A stretch of DNA of 64,000 bases from Bacillota bacterium. Lineage in GTDB: Bacteria > Bacillota > Clostridia > Christensenellales > CAG-138. This document shows positions 1-8,864 of the stretch, in pieces (within the stretch, counting starts at the first letter, position 1; each line of letters opens with the position of its first letter). The notes beneath the pieces were generated by a model. The model did not search any database. It saw nothing but the letters and a program-made list of their open reading frames with translations, and was not told where the DNA came from. Where the stretch lies: NCBI GenBank assembly GCA_023395595.1, contig JAEWYO010000042.1, positions 17,782-81,781 of the forward strand. Direction: 5' to 3'. The translations under genes and the position numbers were made by a program.

Positions 1-1617
1 GCCTGTCAGCGTGAGCACTTGTGTCTCGCTGTCCGACGTATAGCGCACGATGTCGGTGAGCTCCGGTTTGCCCTGCGTGATGGTGCCGGTTTTGTCGAGC
101 ACGACGGCGTTGATGCTGTGTGTGGTTTCGAGCGCTTCACCGCCCTTGATCAGCACGCCGAGCTCCGCGCCTTTGCCGGTGCCGACCATGATCGCGGTCG
201 GCGTGGCAAGCCCCAGCGCGCACGGGCAGGCGATGACCAGCACGGTCACGAAGATGTTGAGCACGAAATTAAAATCTTTTCCAGCCAGCGCCCAAATGAC
301 AGCGGCAAGCACCGCAACGCCGAGCACTGCGGGCACGAAGTAGCCGGAGATGACATCCGCAAGCTTTGCAATCGGCGCTTTGCGTCCCTGCGCCTCTTCT
401 ACAAGATGAACGATCTTGTAGAGCGCGGTGTCCTCGCCCACGCGGGTGACGGTGAAGTGTAAAAGCCCCTCGCCGTTTATGCTGCCGCCGGTGACGGGGG
501 AACCAGGCTGTTTCTCAACGGGCAGGGATTCGCCTGTTAGCATGCTTTCGTCCACGCTGGACGCGCCGTCGAGCACAACGCCGTCAACGGGAATCGCCGT
601 ACCGGGACGCACGAGCACAACGTCGCCAACCACAACTTCGTCCAGCGCAACGGTGAGTTCCGCGCCATCCTTGACGATGACCGCGGTCTGCGGGCGAAGG
701 TTCATGAGTTTCTTGATTGCTTCGGAAGTTTTGCTCTTGCTGACCGCTTCGAGGTATTTACCGAGCATGACCAGCGTGATGACCACCGCGGCGGACTCAA
801 AATAGAGATGCTGCGCAAAACCGAATTCGCCAAGATAGATGAGCAAGGTTGCATACACGCCGTAGAGAAACGCGCTGCCGGTACCGATTGCCACCAGCGT
901 ATCCATATTGGGCGAGCCTTTGAACAGCGTCCTCATGCCAACGCGGAAGAAACGGCTGCCTGCGAAGAGCACGGGAATCGTCAAAAACAACTGCACGAGC
1001 GCAAACACGAGCGGGAACGTGTGCGGGTTCATAAACGCGGGCAGCGGCACGCCGAGCTTGGGGAACATATGCGCCATGGCGATATACAGAATCGGAGCGG
1101 CAAACACGATCGCTGTAATCAGCCGCAGCCGCATGTTGCGCAGGGCGTTTTCGCGCTTTTCCTGCTCTGTATCGCGCGTGTCCTCGGTTGCAAGGTCGAG
1201 CGGGGTGTAGCCCGCTTTGGTGATGGCCTCGCGCACCTGCGCGAGCTTCACCTTGCCCGGGTCATAGGAAAACGAGGCGCGGTTGGTTGCGAGATTGACG
1301 GAAGGATCGCTTATACCGTCGAGCTTTTTCAGCGCGCGTTCTACCGCGGCGGAGCAGCTGGCGCAGGTCATACCCTCCACGCCGAGTTCCGCGTGCTTGA
1401 GTACCTGAGGAGCCACGAGCCCGTACCCCGCACCTTCGACAATGGATTGCAGCTTGTCAAAATCCAGTTTGGATTCGTCATATTGTACACGCAGTGTCTC
1501 GGTCGTGAGATTGACCTCTGCCGAAGCGACGCCATCGGTCTTGTTCAGTACGCGCTGCACAGCGGCAGAGCACGCGGAGCATGTCATACCCGTGACTTGA
1601 TAGTTTTTTTCGATCAT
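1..1617 (-). CDS. copA: Copper-translocating P-type ATPase (3' part outside window)
   Basis: Copper-exporting P1B-type ATPase of the cytoplasmic membrane. The 539 codons present run off the left edge without a stop. Two heavy-metal-associated domains come first, with metal-binding Cys pairs at residues 13/16 (MTCSAC) and 85/88 (MTCASC). Membrane segments follow from about residue 165, then the actuator loop with TGES near 361-364, the CPC ion-binding motif at about 464-466, and the phosphorylation site DKTGT with Asp508. The ATP-binding domain and last helices lie outside. The ATG start is preceded by an AGGAGGT ribosome site. It is second in an operon, 20 bp after the HMA/TauE/cupredoxin gene, which fits Cu(I) export. 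The Cys motifs make copper the likely ion; silver is also possible for this family. Confidence 0.95.
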   Translation of the reverse strand, partial: MIEKNYQVTGMTCSACSAAVQRVLNKTDGVASAEVNLTTETLRVQYDESKLDFDKLQSIVEGAGYGLVAPQVLKHAELGVEGMTCASCSAAVERALKKLDGISDPSVNLATNRASFSYDPGKVKLAQVREAITKAGYTPLDLATEDTRDTEQEKRENALRNMRLRLITAIVFAAPILYIAMAHMFPKLGVPLPAFMNPHTFPLVFALVQLFLTIPVLFAGSRFFRVGMRTLFKGSPNMDTLVAIGTGSAFLYGVYATLLIYLGEFGFAQHLYFESAAVVITLVMLGKYLEAVSKSKTSEAIKKLMNLRPQTAVIVKDGAELTVALDEVVVGDVVLVRPGTAIPVDGVVLDGASSVDESMLTGESLPVEKQPGSPVTGGSINGEGLLHFTVTRVGEDTALYKIVHLVEEAQGRKAPIAKLADVISGYFVPAVLGVAVLAAVIWALAGKDFNFVLNIFVTVLVIACPCALGLATPTAIMVGTGKGAELGVLIKGGEALETTHSINAVVLDKTGTITQGKPELTDIVRYTSDSETQVLTLTG

Positions 1618-1637
1618 AATACCTCCTGTGCCGCGCA

Positions 1638-3059
1638 TCAGCCCGGCGTGCTTGTTGCGTTTGCAGACGGTGAACCGCCGGACGCAGGGAACAGATTATC
1701 GACGACGAGGATGCGCCCGTCTACCATGCCCATCCAGCAGGTGTAGGGAATCAGCCCGGTCTCGTCAGGTGTAAATTGGATGACATTGTCGCCTGCCGAC
1801 AGTGTTTTTTTCACGTCAAACGCGGGGAAGACCACGGTTTGATTGCATCCGGTGATCGCGCTCTCGTCCGCTTGGATGGTCAGTTCCACAGGAATCCCTT
1901 TTTGTACGATGATAAACGGATAGACCGAAGGATTCAAGTCGGCAGAGATTTTCTGCACGTCGCCATCCAGCGTTGCGGGGAGATAGCCTTTATCCAGCGC
2001 CTGCTGGAGAAGCGATTCTCCGCCCTTCTCCGCTTGCGCTGCGGTGGCTTGCGCGGGCACGGCGGAAGGGGCGCTGCCCAGCCCGAACAACGAGAGCGCA
2101 TTGCTCGCCATCACGACTGCAAAGAACACGACCAGAACAGCGCTTACACGCTGCACAACAAACGCAAACTTGCCCTTGAGCGAGGAAAACAGCGCGCCTG
2201 CACCGAGCATCAGCGGAACGGTGCCGAGCGAAAAGAGCAGCATCGACAGCGCGCCGGTCAGCGCGGAGCCGGTTGCGAGGGCGTAGAGCTGCATTGCCTG
2301 CAGCGGCCCGCAGGGCATCAGCCCGTTGAGCAGCCCGACGACGAGCGGACCCTTGCCCGCGCCCGCTTTACCGAGGCGAGAGGAGAGAAAGCGTGGCATG
2401 CGCGGCGTTAGCCACCACGGCAACCAGCCAAGCATACTCAACCCCATCAGCAGCATGCCGATTGCGGCAAGCGAAAGCAGGATCGCTTTGAGAGTTTCGC
2501 TAAAAAACAACACGGAGCCGATTCCGCCGACGATAGCGCCAACGACGGTATACGAAATCACGCGTCCGAGATTATATAGAAGCGGATTTTTGAGCAGCTT
2601 CTTGCCGGATGCACCCGTACTGACGCTTTGGGAAAGGTTGATTCCACCGCACATGGCTACGCAGTGCACGCTGGTGAGTAAGCCGGTTACAAACAACGCG
2701 GAGAGAGAGATCGTACTGTCGATCTTCGGAATAAAGCCGAAAAAGTCAAAGCCGATGGTGTAGCGCAAAACCAGATACAGTGCAAGCAGAATGATCGCAA
2801 TCGGGATCACTTTGGATACCTGCTGCGGTTCGGATACCGCGCCGCGGAAGCGATAACCCGACGCATTGATTGCTTTTTCGAGTGCAATCAACAGTGCGGC
2901 TTCGTCTGTTTGCTCCGGATCGAATGAAACCGTGAGCATCCCGCGCGAAAAAGAGGCGCTTGCGGCCTGAACGCCGGAGACGCTCTTAGCGGCTTTGGTG
3001 ACGCGCGCCTCGCAGTGGGCGCAGGTCATACCGGAAACGCGAACGTGAAGTTCTTTCAT
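1638..3059 (-). CDS. HMA domain - TauE/SafE membrane - cupredoxin-like fusion protein
   Basis: Predicted copper-handling membrane protein of 473 residues. An N-terminal heavy-metal-associated domain carries Cys13 and Cys16 (MTCAHC). A block of hydrophobic segments of the sulfite exporter TauE/SafE (UreH-like) type fills roughly residues 85-330. The C-terminal ~110 residues look like a cupredoxin fold, with Cys405 and a CWMGM cluster (Cys441, Met443, Met445) as candidate metal ligands. A Ser/Ala/Pro-rich tail ends the protein. It is the first gene of the copA operon, so a role in copper delivery or efflux is inferred. The same domain combination is seen in other Gram-positive copper loci. No strong ribosome site precedes the ATG. 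Substrate is not shown by sequence. Confidence 0.85.
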   Translation of the reverse strand: MKELHVRVSGMTCAHCEARVTKAAKSVSGVQAASASFSRGMLTVSFDPEQTDEAALLIALEKAINASGYRFRGAVSEPQQVSKVIPIAIILLALYLVLRYTIGFDFFGFIPKIDSTISLSALFVTGLLTSVHCVAMCGGINLSQSVSTGASGKKLLKNPLLYNLGRVISYTVVGAIVGGIGSVLFFSETLKAILLSLAAIGMLLMGLSMLGWLPWWLTPRMPRFLSSRLGKAGAGKGPLVVGLLNGLMPCGPLQAMQLYALATGSALTGALSMLLFSLGTVPLMLGAGALFSSLKGKFAFVVQRVSAVLVVFFAVVMASNALSLFGLGSAPSAVPAQATAAQAEKGGESLLQQALDKGYLPATLDGDVQKISADLNPSVYPFIIVQKGIPVELTIQADESAITGCNQTVVFPAFDVKKTLSAGDNVIQFTPDETGLIPYTCWMGMVDGRILVVDNLFPASGGSPSANATSTPG

Positions 3060-3393
3060 CTGTATTGTACCCCATTTATGAAGTTAACACCATTATACAG
3101 CAAGAGGCTACATCGTATATGAGAAAACACACAGAAACCATAAAAATGTCGTTTTTGATACAAAATCAGGAAAGACGTGTTCTAACTAAGAAAAATTGAG
3201 TTACACGGAACGCAAATCACAGCTTTCCAGCAATGCAGCCAACATGATCCAAAGGCAGAATTAACATAAAAACACGCTGTTGCAAAAGGGAACAGAATTG
3301 CATTGCCACCGCGTTGACACTTCTACAGGCGTGCCCATATGATAAGTGGATTGAATTTACGTCTGGATACACCCGGAAGGAACGTTTTATCAC
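3060..3393. other. Divergent intergenic region, copper operon / MFS gene
   Basis: The 334 bp hold no convincing gene. A TATAAT-like hexamer on the minus strand (3092-3097) could be the -10 of the copper operon but has no good -35. A GGGGTAC stretch lies just before that operon's start codon; I could not find a full palindrome for a CsoR- or CopY-type repressor. The MFS promoter lies at the other end (separate entry). Confidence 0.4.
3314..3343 (+). promoter_or_regulatory. Sigma-A type promoter for the MFS gene
   Basis: TTGACA (3314-3319) and TATGAT (3338-3343) are separated by 18 bp and sit about 50 bp before the MFS start codon. Confidence 0.6.
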
Positions 3394-4590
3394 ATGAAAT
3401 CAACCGTCGATCGATCGATACTCATGCGCTTTCTCGGCATCACGCTGGTCAACGCGCTGCTCTTTTTCTCCTCGCAATTTTTTGGCACAACGCTACCGAT
3501 CTATCTGCACGATCTGAGCGGATCGGATTCGATCGTCGGCATCTGCACCGCACTGGGCACGATTGCGGCGTTGATCATCCGCCCGATTGCGGGTGTTGCG
3601 GTGGATCGCATCGGCCGCGCGCCGATCCTGCTTGCGGGCTCGCTCTTTATGGTGCTGACATTTGCGTCTTATTCCATCTTTCACAGCGTAACTGCGGCTA
3701 TTGTGATTCGCTTCCTCTACGGCTTTGCATGGGGCACGGCCTCCACCGCGAGCAACACCATCGCGGCGGATCTGATTCCGCAAGGGCGCTTTGGTGAATG
3801 GATGGGCTATTTTACGCTTTCGCAAAGCTTTGCAATGGCGATTGCGCCAAGTATTGCGCTCTCGATCATGGGTGCGCATGGATTTTCTGTGCTGATGCTT
3901 GTCGCGGCAGGGCTCGGCGGGGTAGTGTTTGTCATCGGCCTCGTGATCCGGCAAAAAGCGAACCATCAGGCGAAGCAAACTCGCTTTGCGCCGTATGAAA
4001 GAAGTGCCATGCGTCCGGCTCTGCTGATGCTGGTTTCTGGCATCACGCTGGGAGCAACCTTCTCGTTCTCTGTCCTGTTCGGCAAGAGCATGGCGTTTTC
4101 GCATGTCGGGCTCTACTTCACCTTCTTTGCGGGCACGCTGTTCGTCGGGCGTCCGCTGGTCGGGCGGCTGATCGACCGGACAGGCTTTCAGTCCGCGTTG
4201 TTGTTTGGCTTCTTTGGCTACACGGTCTCGATGCTGATGCTCTGGCGCGCGCAGACGGAATGGGTCTATCTGCTCTCCGGCGCGCTGTCTGGGGTGACCT
4301 ATGGCGCAATCCAAAACAGTCTTCAGACCATGGCGGTGATCTCCGCGCCGCCGGAGCGCAGGGGCGCGGCAAACGCAACCTATTTTACGGGGTTCGACGC
4401 GGGATTAGGGCTTGGCAGCCTGCTTGCGGGCTTTCTGGCCAACGCACTGGGTTATTCCACAATGTTTGGTATTCTTTCGGTGCCGATGCTGTTTGCGGCG
4501 GGGATCTATCTTGTGACCGAGCGGCAAAAATCGCAGCACCAAACGGAACCGTCGTCATCCGCAATCTCCGCGGTTGAAACCGAGGCGTAA
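3394..4590 (+). CDS. Major facilitator superfamily transporter
   Basis: Integral membrane protein of 398 residues with about 12 hydrophobic segments, the usual MFS size. The loop between segments 2 and 3 has the MFS-type motif GVAVDRIGRAPIL (about residues 65-77), and the second half has a matching GRLIDRTG repeat. A hydrophilic tail ends the protein. It resembles drug or metabolite exporters of the MFS_1 type, but the substrate cannot be told from sequence. The ATG follows a GGAAGGAA ribosome site. It has its own promoter and is divergent from the copper operon; no functional link to that operon is evident. Confidence 0.85.
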   Translation: MKSTVDRSILMRFLGITLVNALLFFSSQFFGTTLPIYLHDLSGSDSIVGICTALGTIAALIIRPIAGVAVDRIGRAPILLAGSLFMVLTFASYSIFHSVTAAIVIRFLYGFAWGTASTASNTIAADLIPQGRFGEWMGYFTLSQSFAMAIAPSIALSIMGAHGFSVLMLVAAGLGGVVFVIGLVIRQKANHQAKQTRFAPYERSAMRPALLMLVSGITLGATFSFSVLFGKSMAFSHVGLYFTFFAGTLFVGRPLVGRLIDRTGFQSALLFGFFGYTVSMLMLWRAQTEWVYLLSGALSGVTYGAIQNSLQTMAVISAPPERRGAANATYFTGFDAGLGLGSLLAGFLANALGYSTMFGILSVPMLFAAGIYLVTERQKSQHQTEPSSSAISAVETEA

Positions 4591-4799
4591 CAAAACGAAG
4601 CAGGGAACATAGGCTTTAGAAGCCTGCCTAGATATATGTGGTGCAATCGATCCGCCAAACATTGGAAAATAACGCGGATGTTTCAATAATGAACACCGCG
4701 CCTTGGAAAAACCATTGTAGGGAAACACACCGCAACGTAAAATAGATGTAACGAGTTCAATCCATCGAAGGATTCTTTTGCTTTTGCACTGGTTTTGTG

Positions 4800-4813
4800 T
4801 GAAAGCGCTCAAT
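4800..4813 (+). promoter_or_regulatory. Possible catabolite-responsive element (cre-like)
   Basis: TGAAAGCGCTCAAT matches the CcpA operator consensus TGWAANCGNTNWCA at 12 of 14 positions, failing at the last two. It lies 25 bp before the alcohol dehydrogenase ATG, a plausible place for carbon catabolite repression. Single weak match, so tentative. Confidence 0.3.
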
Positions 4814-4838
4814 TTCGTTTGGAAAAGAGGAACGAATC

Positions 4839-6002
4839 ATGCTCAAACAATATGCGCTTAAGCTGCCGGGCAAAGTGTTTTGCGGCGAGAATGCGCTGGA
4901 AAAAATCAAGGACATACTTGCGGCGGAGGGTGCGCAGCATGTCGCTGTGATCACCGACCGCGGCATCCGCTCCGCCGGATTGACCGACCTTGTGCTCGCA
5001 CAACTGGACAACACCGCTGTTCGCTACACGGTGTTTGACGATGTGCCCGTTGAGCCGACCTATCAGCAGGCGCAGGCGCTGGTCGATCAATGCGCAAAGG
5101 TGGACACCGATCTGATTATCGCGGTGGGCGGCGGCTCCGTGATGGACGCGGCAAAGCTCGCGAGCATGCTGGTGTCCGGCTCGCTGAGTGTCAAAGATTT
5201 ACTCGAAACACCTGGCAAAGCAACCAAACAGGTCAAGACCGTCATGGTGCCGACCACGGCTGGAACCGGGGCGGAAGCAACGCCAAACGCCATTGTCGCC
5301 GTGCCGGAAAAAGAGCTCAAGGTCGGCATCGTCAACGAAAACATGATCGCGGATTATGTGGTGCTTGATGCCGCGATGATCAAGAAACTGCCGCGCAAGA
5401 TCGCCGCCGCGACGGGAATCGACGCGCTGGCGCATGCGGTGGAGTGCTACACTTCCAACAAGGCAAACCCGCTGAGCGATGCGTTCTCGCTGCCCGCACT
5501 CAAGATGATTCTTCATAATATTGAGTCCGCCTGCGACGACGTGGACGCGATGGAACAAAAGCAGATCATGCAGCTTGCGAGTTTCTATGCGGGTATCGCA
5601 ATCACCGCCTCCGGAACGACCGCTGTCCACGCGCTGAGCTATCCGCTCGGCGGAAAATATCACATTGCGCACGGGGTGTCCAATGCGATTCTCCTTGTGC
5701 CGGTGATGCGGTTCAATCTGCAGGATGCGGCGTTTTGCGCGCGGCTTGCCGACGCTTATGATGCGTGCTATCCCGCCAACACACTGGTTGGTTGCGACAA
5801 GAAGGCTCTCGCGCTGATTGATCGCATGGACGAAATCGTGCGGCATTTGGAGATTCCGACCTGCTTGAAGGAGTTCAACGTACCGGAAAGCGATCTCGAG
5901 ACGCTTGTGGACGCGGGCATGCAGGTTACGCGCTTGCTGGTCAACAATATGCAGCAGGTGACGGCGGATGATGCGCGCGCAATCTACCGGCAGATTCTGT
6001 AA
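4839..6002 (+). CDS. Iron-containing (group III) alcohol dehydrogenase
   Basis: NAD(P)-dependent oxidoreductase of the Fe-ADH family, 387 residues, which is full length. The nucleotide-binding GGGS motif is at residues 97-100. The four metal ligands expected for the family are present: Asp195, His199, His264 and His278. Such enzymes interconvert short alcohols and aldehydes in the cytoplasm. It leads a three-gene run with the DapA-type aldolase (46 bp on) and the PdxA2-like dehydrogenase, so reduction of an aldehyde released by the aldolase is a reasonable guess (for example glycolaldehyde or lactaldehyde). The start has an AGAGGAA ribosome site. The exact substrate is unknown. Confidence 0.88.
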   Translation: MLKQYALKLPGKVFCGENALEKIKDILAAEGAQHVAVITDRGIRSAGLTDLVLAQLDNTAVRYTVFDDVPVEPTYQQAQALVDQCAKVDTDLIIAVGGGSVMDAAKLASMLVSGSLSVKDLLETPGKATKQVKTVMVPTTAGTGAEATPNAIVAVPEKELKVGIVNENMIADYVVLDAAMIKKLPRKIAAATGIDALAHAVECYTSNKANPLSDAFSLPALKMILHNIESACDDVDAMEQKQIMQLASFYAGIAITASGTTAVHALSYPLGGKYHIAHGVSNAILLVPVMRFNLQDAAFCARLADAYDACYPANTLVGCDKKALALIDRMDEIVRHLEIPTCLKEFNVPESDLETLVDAGMQVTRLLVNNMQQVTADDARAIYRQIL

Positions 6003-6048
6003 CACAAAGATGCATGAAGACGAAAGAAACGCGAGGAATGAGACGAGC

Positions 6049-6960
6049 ATGAGCCATACACCCGCAATCAAAGGAATCATTTCCCCGATTCTCACGCCGA
6101 TGAAGCCGGATGAATCGATCCATTTTGATGAGCTGCGCCGCCAGACAGACCGCATGATTTCAGCCGGATGCCACGCAATCTTCTGCTTTGGCACAAACGG
6201 AGAAGGATATGCACTCTCCGGCATGGAGAAAAAACTGGTGCTGGAATGCGTGATTGATCAGGCGGACGGCCGTGTGCCGGTCTATGCCGGGACGGGCTGC
6301 ATCACCACGCGGGAAACCATTGCGCAGAGCCGCATGGCGGAGGCGGCGGGGGCGGATGTGCTGTCTCTGGTTACACCGGGCTTTGCGCAGGCGAGCCAAA
6401 ACGAACTCTATGAACACTATAAAACGGTTGCTGAAGCGGTCCATCTCCCGATCGTTCTTTACAACATACCGGCGCGAACAGGGAACACGCTCGCGCCGGA
6501 TACGGTAGAAAGGCTGTCGCAAATCGACAATATTGTCGGTGTGAAGGATTCTTCCGGCAGCTTTGAAAATATTCTTGCTTATCTGGAGGCTGGAAAATCG
6601 CGCAAATCATGCGATTTTGCGACGCTCTCCGGCAACGATTCGCTGATTCTCAAAACTCTCTTGGCGGGCGGAGACGGCGCGGTCGCAGGCTGCGCAAACG
6701 TCTATCCTGCGGTGATGGTGAGCATCTATGAGCTGTTTGCAAAAGGTGATCTTGCCGCCGCCGAAGCCGCGCAGGAGAGCATTGCCTCCTTCCGTGCGTG
6801 CTTCAAGTACGGCAATCCGAACACGATTGTGAAGACGGCGGTGCGGCTGCTAGGGCACGATGTTGGTTATTGCCGCAGGCCGTTTCACCAGCTTTCGGAG
6901 GAAGGCATTTCGGCGCTGAAGGCCGTGCTTGCAGAGAACGAAGCAAAGGGTATGCGTTAA
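6049..6960 (+). CDS. Dihydrodipicolinate synthase family aldolase
   Basis: Class I, Schiff-base aldolase of the DapA/NanA family, 303 residues. The Schiff-base lysine is Lys166 (GVKDSSG), the catalytic tyrosine is Tyr138 in YNIPARTG, and the pyruvate-binding loop is GTNGEG (48-53). The second Thr of the usual GTTGE loop is Asn here. The family includes 4-hydroxy-tetrahydrodipicolinate synthase, N-acetylneuraminate lyase and 2-keto-3-deoxy sugar-acid aldolases. The catabolic setting favours a keto-acid aldolase giving pyruvate plus an aldehyde over lysine synthesis. The start at 6049 was chosen because it has a GAGG site upstream and matches the family N terminus; an in-frame ATG at 6010 lacks one. 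Confidence 0.85.
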   Translation: MSHTPAIKGIISPILTPMKPDESIHFDELRRQTDRMISAGCHAIFCFGTNGEGYALSGMEKKLVLECVIDQADGRVPVYAGTGCITTRETIAQSRMAEAAGADVLSLVTPGFAQASQNELYEHYKTVAEAVHLPIVLYNIPARTGNTLAPDTVERLSQIDNIVGVKDSSGSFENILAYLEAGKSRKSCDFATLSGNDSLILKTLLAGGDGAVAGCANVYPAVMVSIYELFAKGDLAAAEAAQESIASFRACFKYGNPNTIVKTAVRLLGHDVGYCRRPFHQLSEEGISALKAVLAENEAKGMR

Positions 6961-7010
6961 CGAGAACGCGTCAATTTCAAGAGACGGAATCATAGATAGG
7001 ACGGATTTGC

Positions 7011-8081
7011 ATGAACCAGAGAGAAAACCAACTGCCGATCATCGGCATCACGATGGGAGACCCTGCGGGCAATGGGCCGGAGCTTTCGCTCAAGGCACTG
7101 ATGCATGCGGATCTGTATACGCGCTGCCGCCCGATCATCATCGGCGACGCAGCGGCACTGGAGCAGGCAAAATCGTTCATCGGCAACCCGAATCTTGCGA
7201 TTCACCGCTGCAAAACGGTTTCGGATGCGTACTTCACACCTGGCACGGTGGATGTGCTGCATCTTGACTTGATTCAGGATATTCAAACGATGCTCATTGG
7301 CAAGATCAGTTCCGAAGCAGGCATGGCAGCGTTTTTAAGCGTCAAGAAGACCATTGAACTCGCGCTGGATGGCGCGCTGGATGCAACGGTGACCAATGCG
7401 CTCAACAAAGAGGCGATGAACCTCGCGCTGGAACCGCAGGGCATGCATTTCGCCGGGCACACGGAGATATACGCGCACTATACCAACACAAAAACCTACG
7501 CGATGATGCTCACCCATCATGATTTGCGGGTGATTCATGTCTCCACGCATTGCTCGCTGCGCGAGGCATGCGACCGCGTGAAGAAAGCGCGTGTGCTGGA
7601 TGTCATCCACACCGCCAATGATGCATGCCGCCAGATCGGTATTGACCAGCCACACATCGCTGTTGCGGGGCTCAACCCCCACGCGGGTGAAAACGGACTC
7701 TTCGGCACAGAGGAGATCGACGAGATTCTCCCCGCGATCGCGCAGGCGCGCGCGGAAGGAATCGACGCAATCGGTCCAGAACCCGCGGACAGCCTCTTCT
7801 CCAAGGCGCTTGGCGGTTGGTTTGACATCGTGGTCGCCATGTATCACGACCAGGGACATATCCCGCTCAAGACAGTCGGTTTTGTCTATGATCGCGAGGC
7901 GAAAAAGTGGAAGTCGGTCGAGGGAGTCAACGTGACGCTCGGTCTGCCGATTATCCGCACCTCGGTCGATCACGGCACAGGGTTTGACCAGGCGGGCAAA
8001 GGGACATCCAGCGAGCTGAGCCTGCTCAACGCCGTGGATTATGCCATCACGATGGCGCAGCACCGCGCCGCAAAGGCATGA
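7011..8081 (+). CDS. PdxA-family 4-phospho-sugar-acid dehydrogenase (PdxA2-like)
   Basis: NAD-dependent, metal-dependent oxidative decarboxylase of the PdxA family, 356 residues. Visible family motifs are GITMGDPAGNGPE near the N terminus, the His of GHTE, and DQGHIPLK with a metal-binding His. Classical PdxA makes a vitamin B6 precursor, but PdxA2 enzymes paired with DUF1537 kinases convert 4-phospho-D-threonate or 4-phospho-D-erythronate to dihydroxyacetone phosphate and CO2. A DUF1537 kinase is encoded 2.9 kb downstream beside the shared regulator, so the catabolic role is preferred. The gene is third in a run after the alcohol dehydrogenase and aldolase and ends at a strong terminator. 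Confidence 0.85.
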   Translation: MNQRENQLPIIGITMGDPAGNGPELSLKALMHADLYTRCRPIIIGDAAALEQAKSFIGNPNLAIHRCKTVSDAYFTPGTVDVLHLDLIQDIQTMLIGKISSEAGMAAFLSVKKTIELALDGALDATVTNALNKEAMNLALEPQGMHFAGHTEIYAHYTNTKTYAMMLTHHDLRVIHVSTHCSLREACDRVKKARVLDVIHTANDACRQIGIDQPHIAVAGLNPHAGENGLFGTEEIDEILPAIAQARAEGIDAIGPEPADSLFSKALGGWFDIVVAMYHDQGHIPLKTVGFVYDREAKKWKSVEGVNVTLGLPIIRTSVDHGTGFDQAGKGTSSELSLLNAVDYAITMAQHRAAKA

Positions 8082-8166
8082 CGGCATAGCCGCATTTTCT
8101 CAATCGCATCAAGCTTCGGCTTGTTTCGATAGACACCTGATTTCTCCCTCAGTACGATTCGGATGA

Positions 8167-8215
8167 ACATCAAAACGGCCATGATGAGCAGTCATGGCCG
8201 TTTTGATGTGTTTTT
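8167..8215. terminator. Strong bidirectional terminator
   Basis: A perfect 18-bp inverted repeat (8167-8184 with 8192-8209, 7-nt loop) lies between the convergent pdxA2-like and yhcH-like genes. T5 follows at 8211-8215 on the plus strand. The outer part of the stem is A/T-rich on both sides, so it could serve both genes. Confidence 0.9.
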
Positions 8216-8232
8216 AATTGCTATGCGAACCC

Positions 8233-8679
8233 TTATAGAACGATTTTTACAACCGCTTTGCGGCATGTCTCCGGCTGACCATGCATGATTTTAGCGCAAT
8301 GCACATCCTGCGGAAGCAGAACGCAGAACATGCCCGGCAGAAGCTTGACATAACTCATGTTTGTGCTTTGAAAATAGACCGTGTCTTCGTTGGGATCGAT
8401 GCCCGGCTTCAAAATGGCATCACTGCGCTCGCAATAACCGATGACCTCCGTGCCGCTGATGCAAAAATGTACATCTGCAACCGTAGCATGCGCTTCAATG
8501 TTGCACTCGGATTCCGGCTTGGTCAGGAATTCCGAGACCGAGATTTTGACGGTTCCGCCTTCCAAAACGGCATCCTGCATCTGGGGATGGTTTTGTTGCG
8601 CGAGATAGTCCAGCGCGGGTTTCAGGCGCGGGTGTACGCCGAAGTAGTCACTTGCGTGTTCAATTCTGTCAATGATCAT
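8233..8679 (-). CDS. YhcH/YjgK/YiaL family protein (DUF386)
   Basis: Cupin-like protein of 148 residues, full length for the family. Recognisable parts are the MIIDRIEHA start, the central EAHATVADVHFCISG block and a C-terminal LLPQDVHCAKI segment, with several His/Glu residues that bind a metal in known structures. Members occur in sialic-acid and other sugar-acid loci, and E. coli YhcH has been linked to anomerase activity on sialic acids. That fits the neighbouring sialidase-like and DapA/NanA-family genes, but the substrate here is not established. It follows the PrpR-like gene on the same strand after a terminator-like hairpin. The ribosome site is weak. Confidence 0.85.
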   Translation of the reverse strand: MIIDRIEHASDYFGVHPRLKPALDYLAQQNHPQMQDAVLEGGTVKISVSEFLTKPESECNIEAHATVADVHFCISGTEVIGYCERSDAILKPGIDPNEDTVYFQSTNMSYVKLLPGMFCVLLPQDVHCAKIMHGQPETCRKAVVKIVL

Positions 8680-8696
8680 AGTTCACAGCCCAGTTC

Positions 8697-8737
8697 CAAA
8701 AATTGACAGCCGGACCGAATACAGGATCGACCGGCTG
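8697..8737 (-). terminator. Terminator of the PrpR-like gene
   Basis: An inverted repeat CAGCCGG/CCGGCTG (8707-8713 with 8731-8737), extended by inner CGA/TCG pairing, is followed on the minus strand by CAATTTTTGG. Confidence 0.65.
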
Positions 8738-8864
8738 CCTAATAGTATCTTATTTTGTCTGGGGCTATGCGGCAAGACCGCGCGGCGGGGATTCTTGTTT
8801 CGTCTTGGAACAGTTCAATCACAATTCTGTGTAACAGCTCTGACTGGGGCGTGACACAAAATGA

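Noticed and set aside
6049..6960. Calling this gene dapA or nanA
   Set aside because: The active-site Lys and Tyr are common to the whole family; the GTNGE loop and catabolic context do not match either enzyme cleanly.
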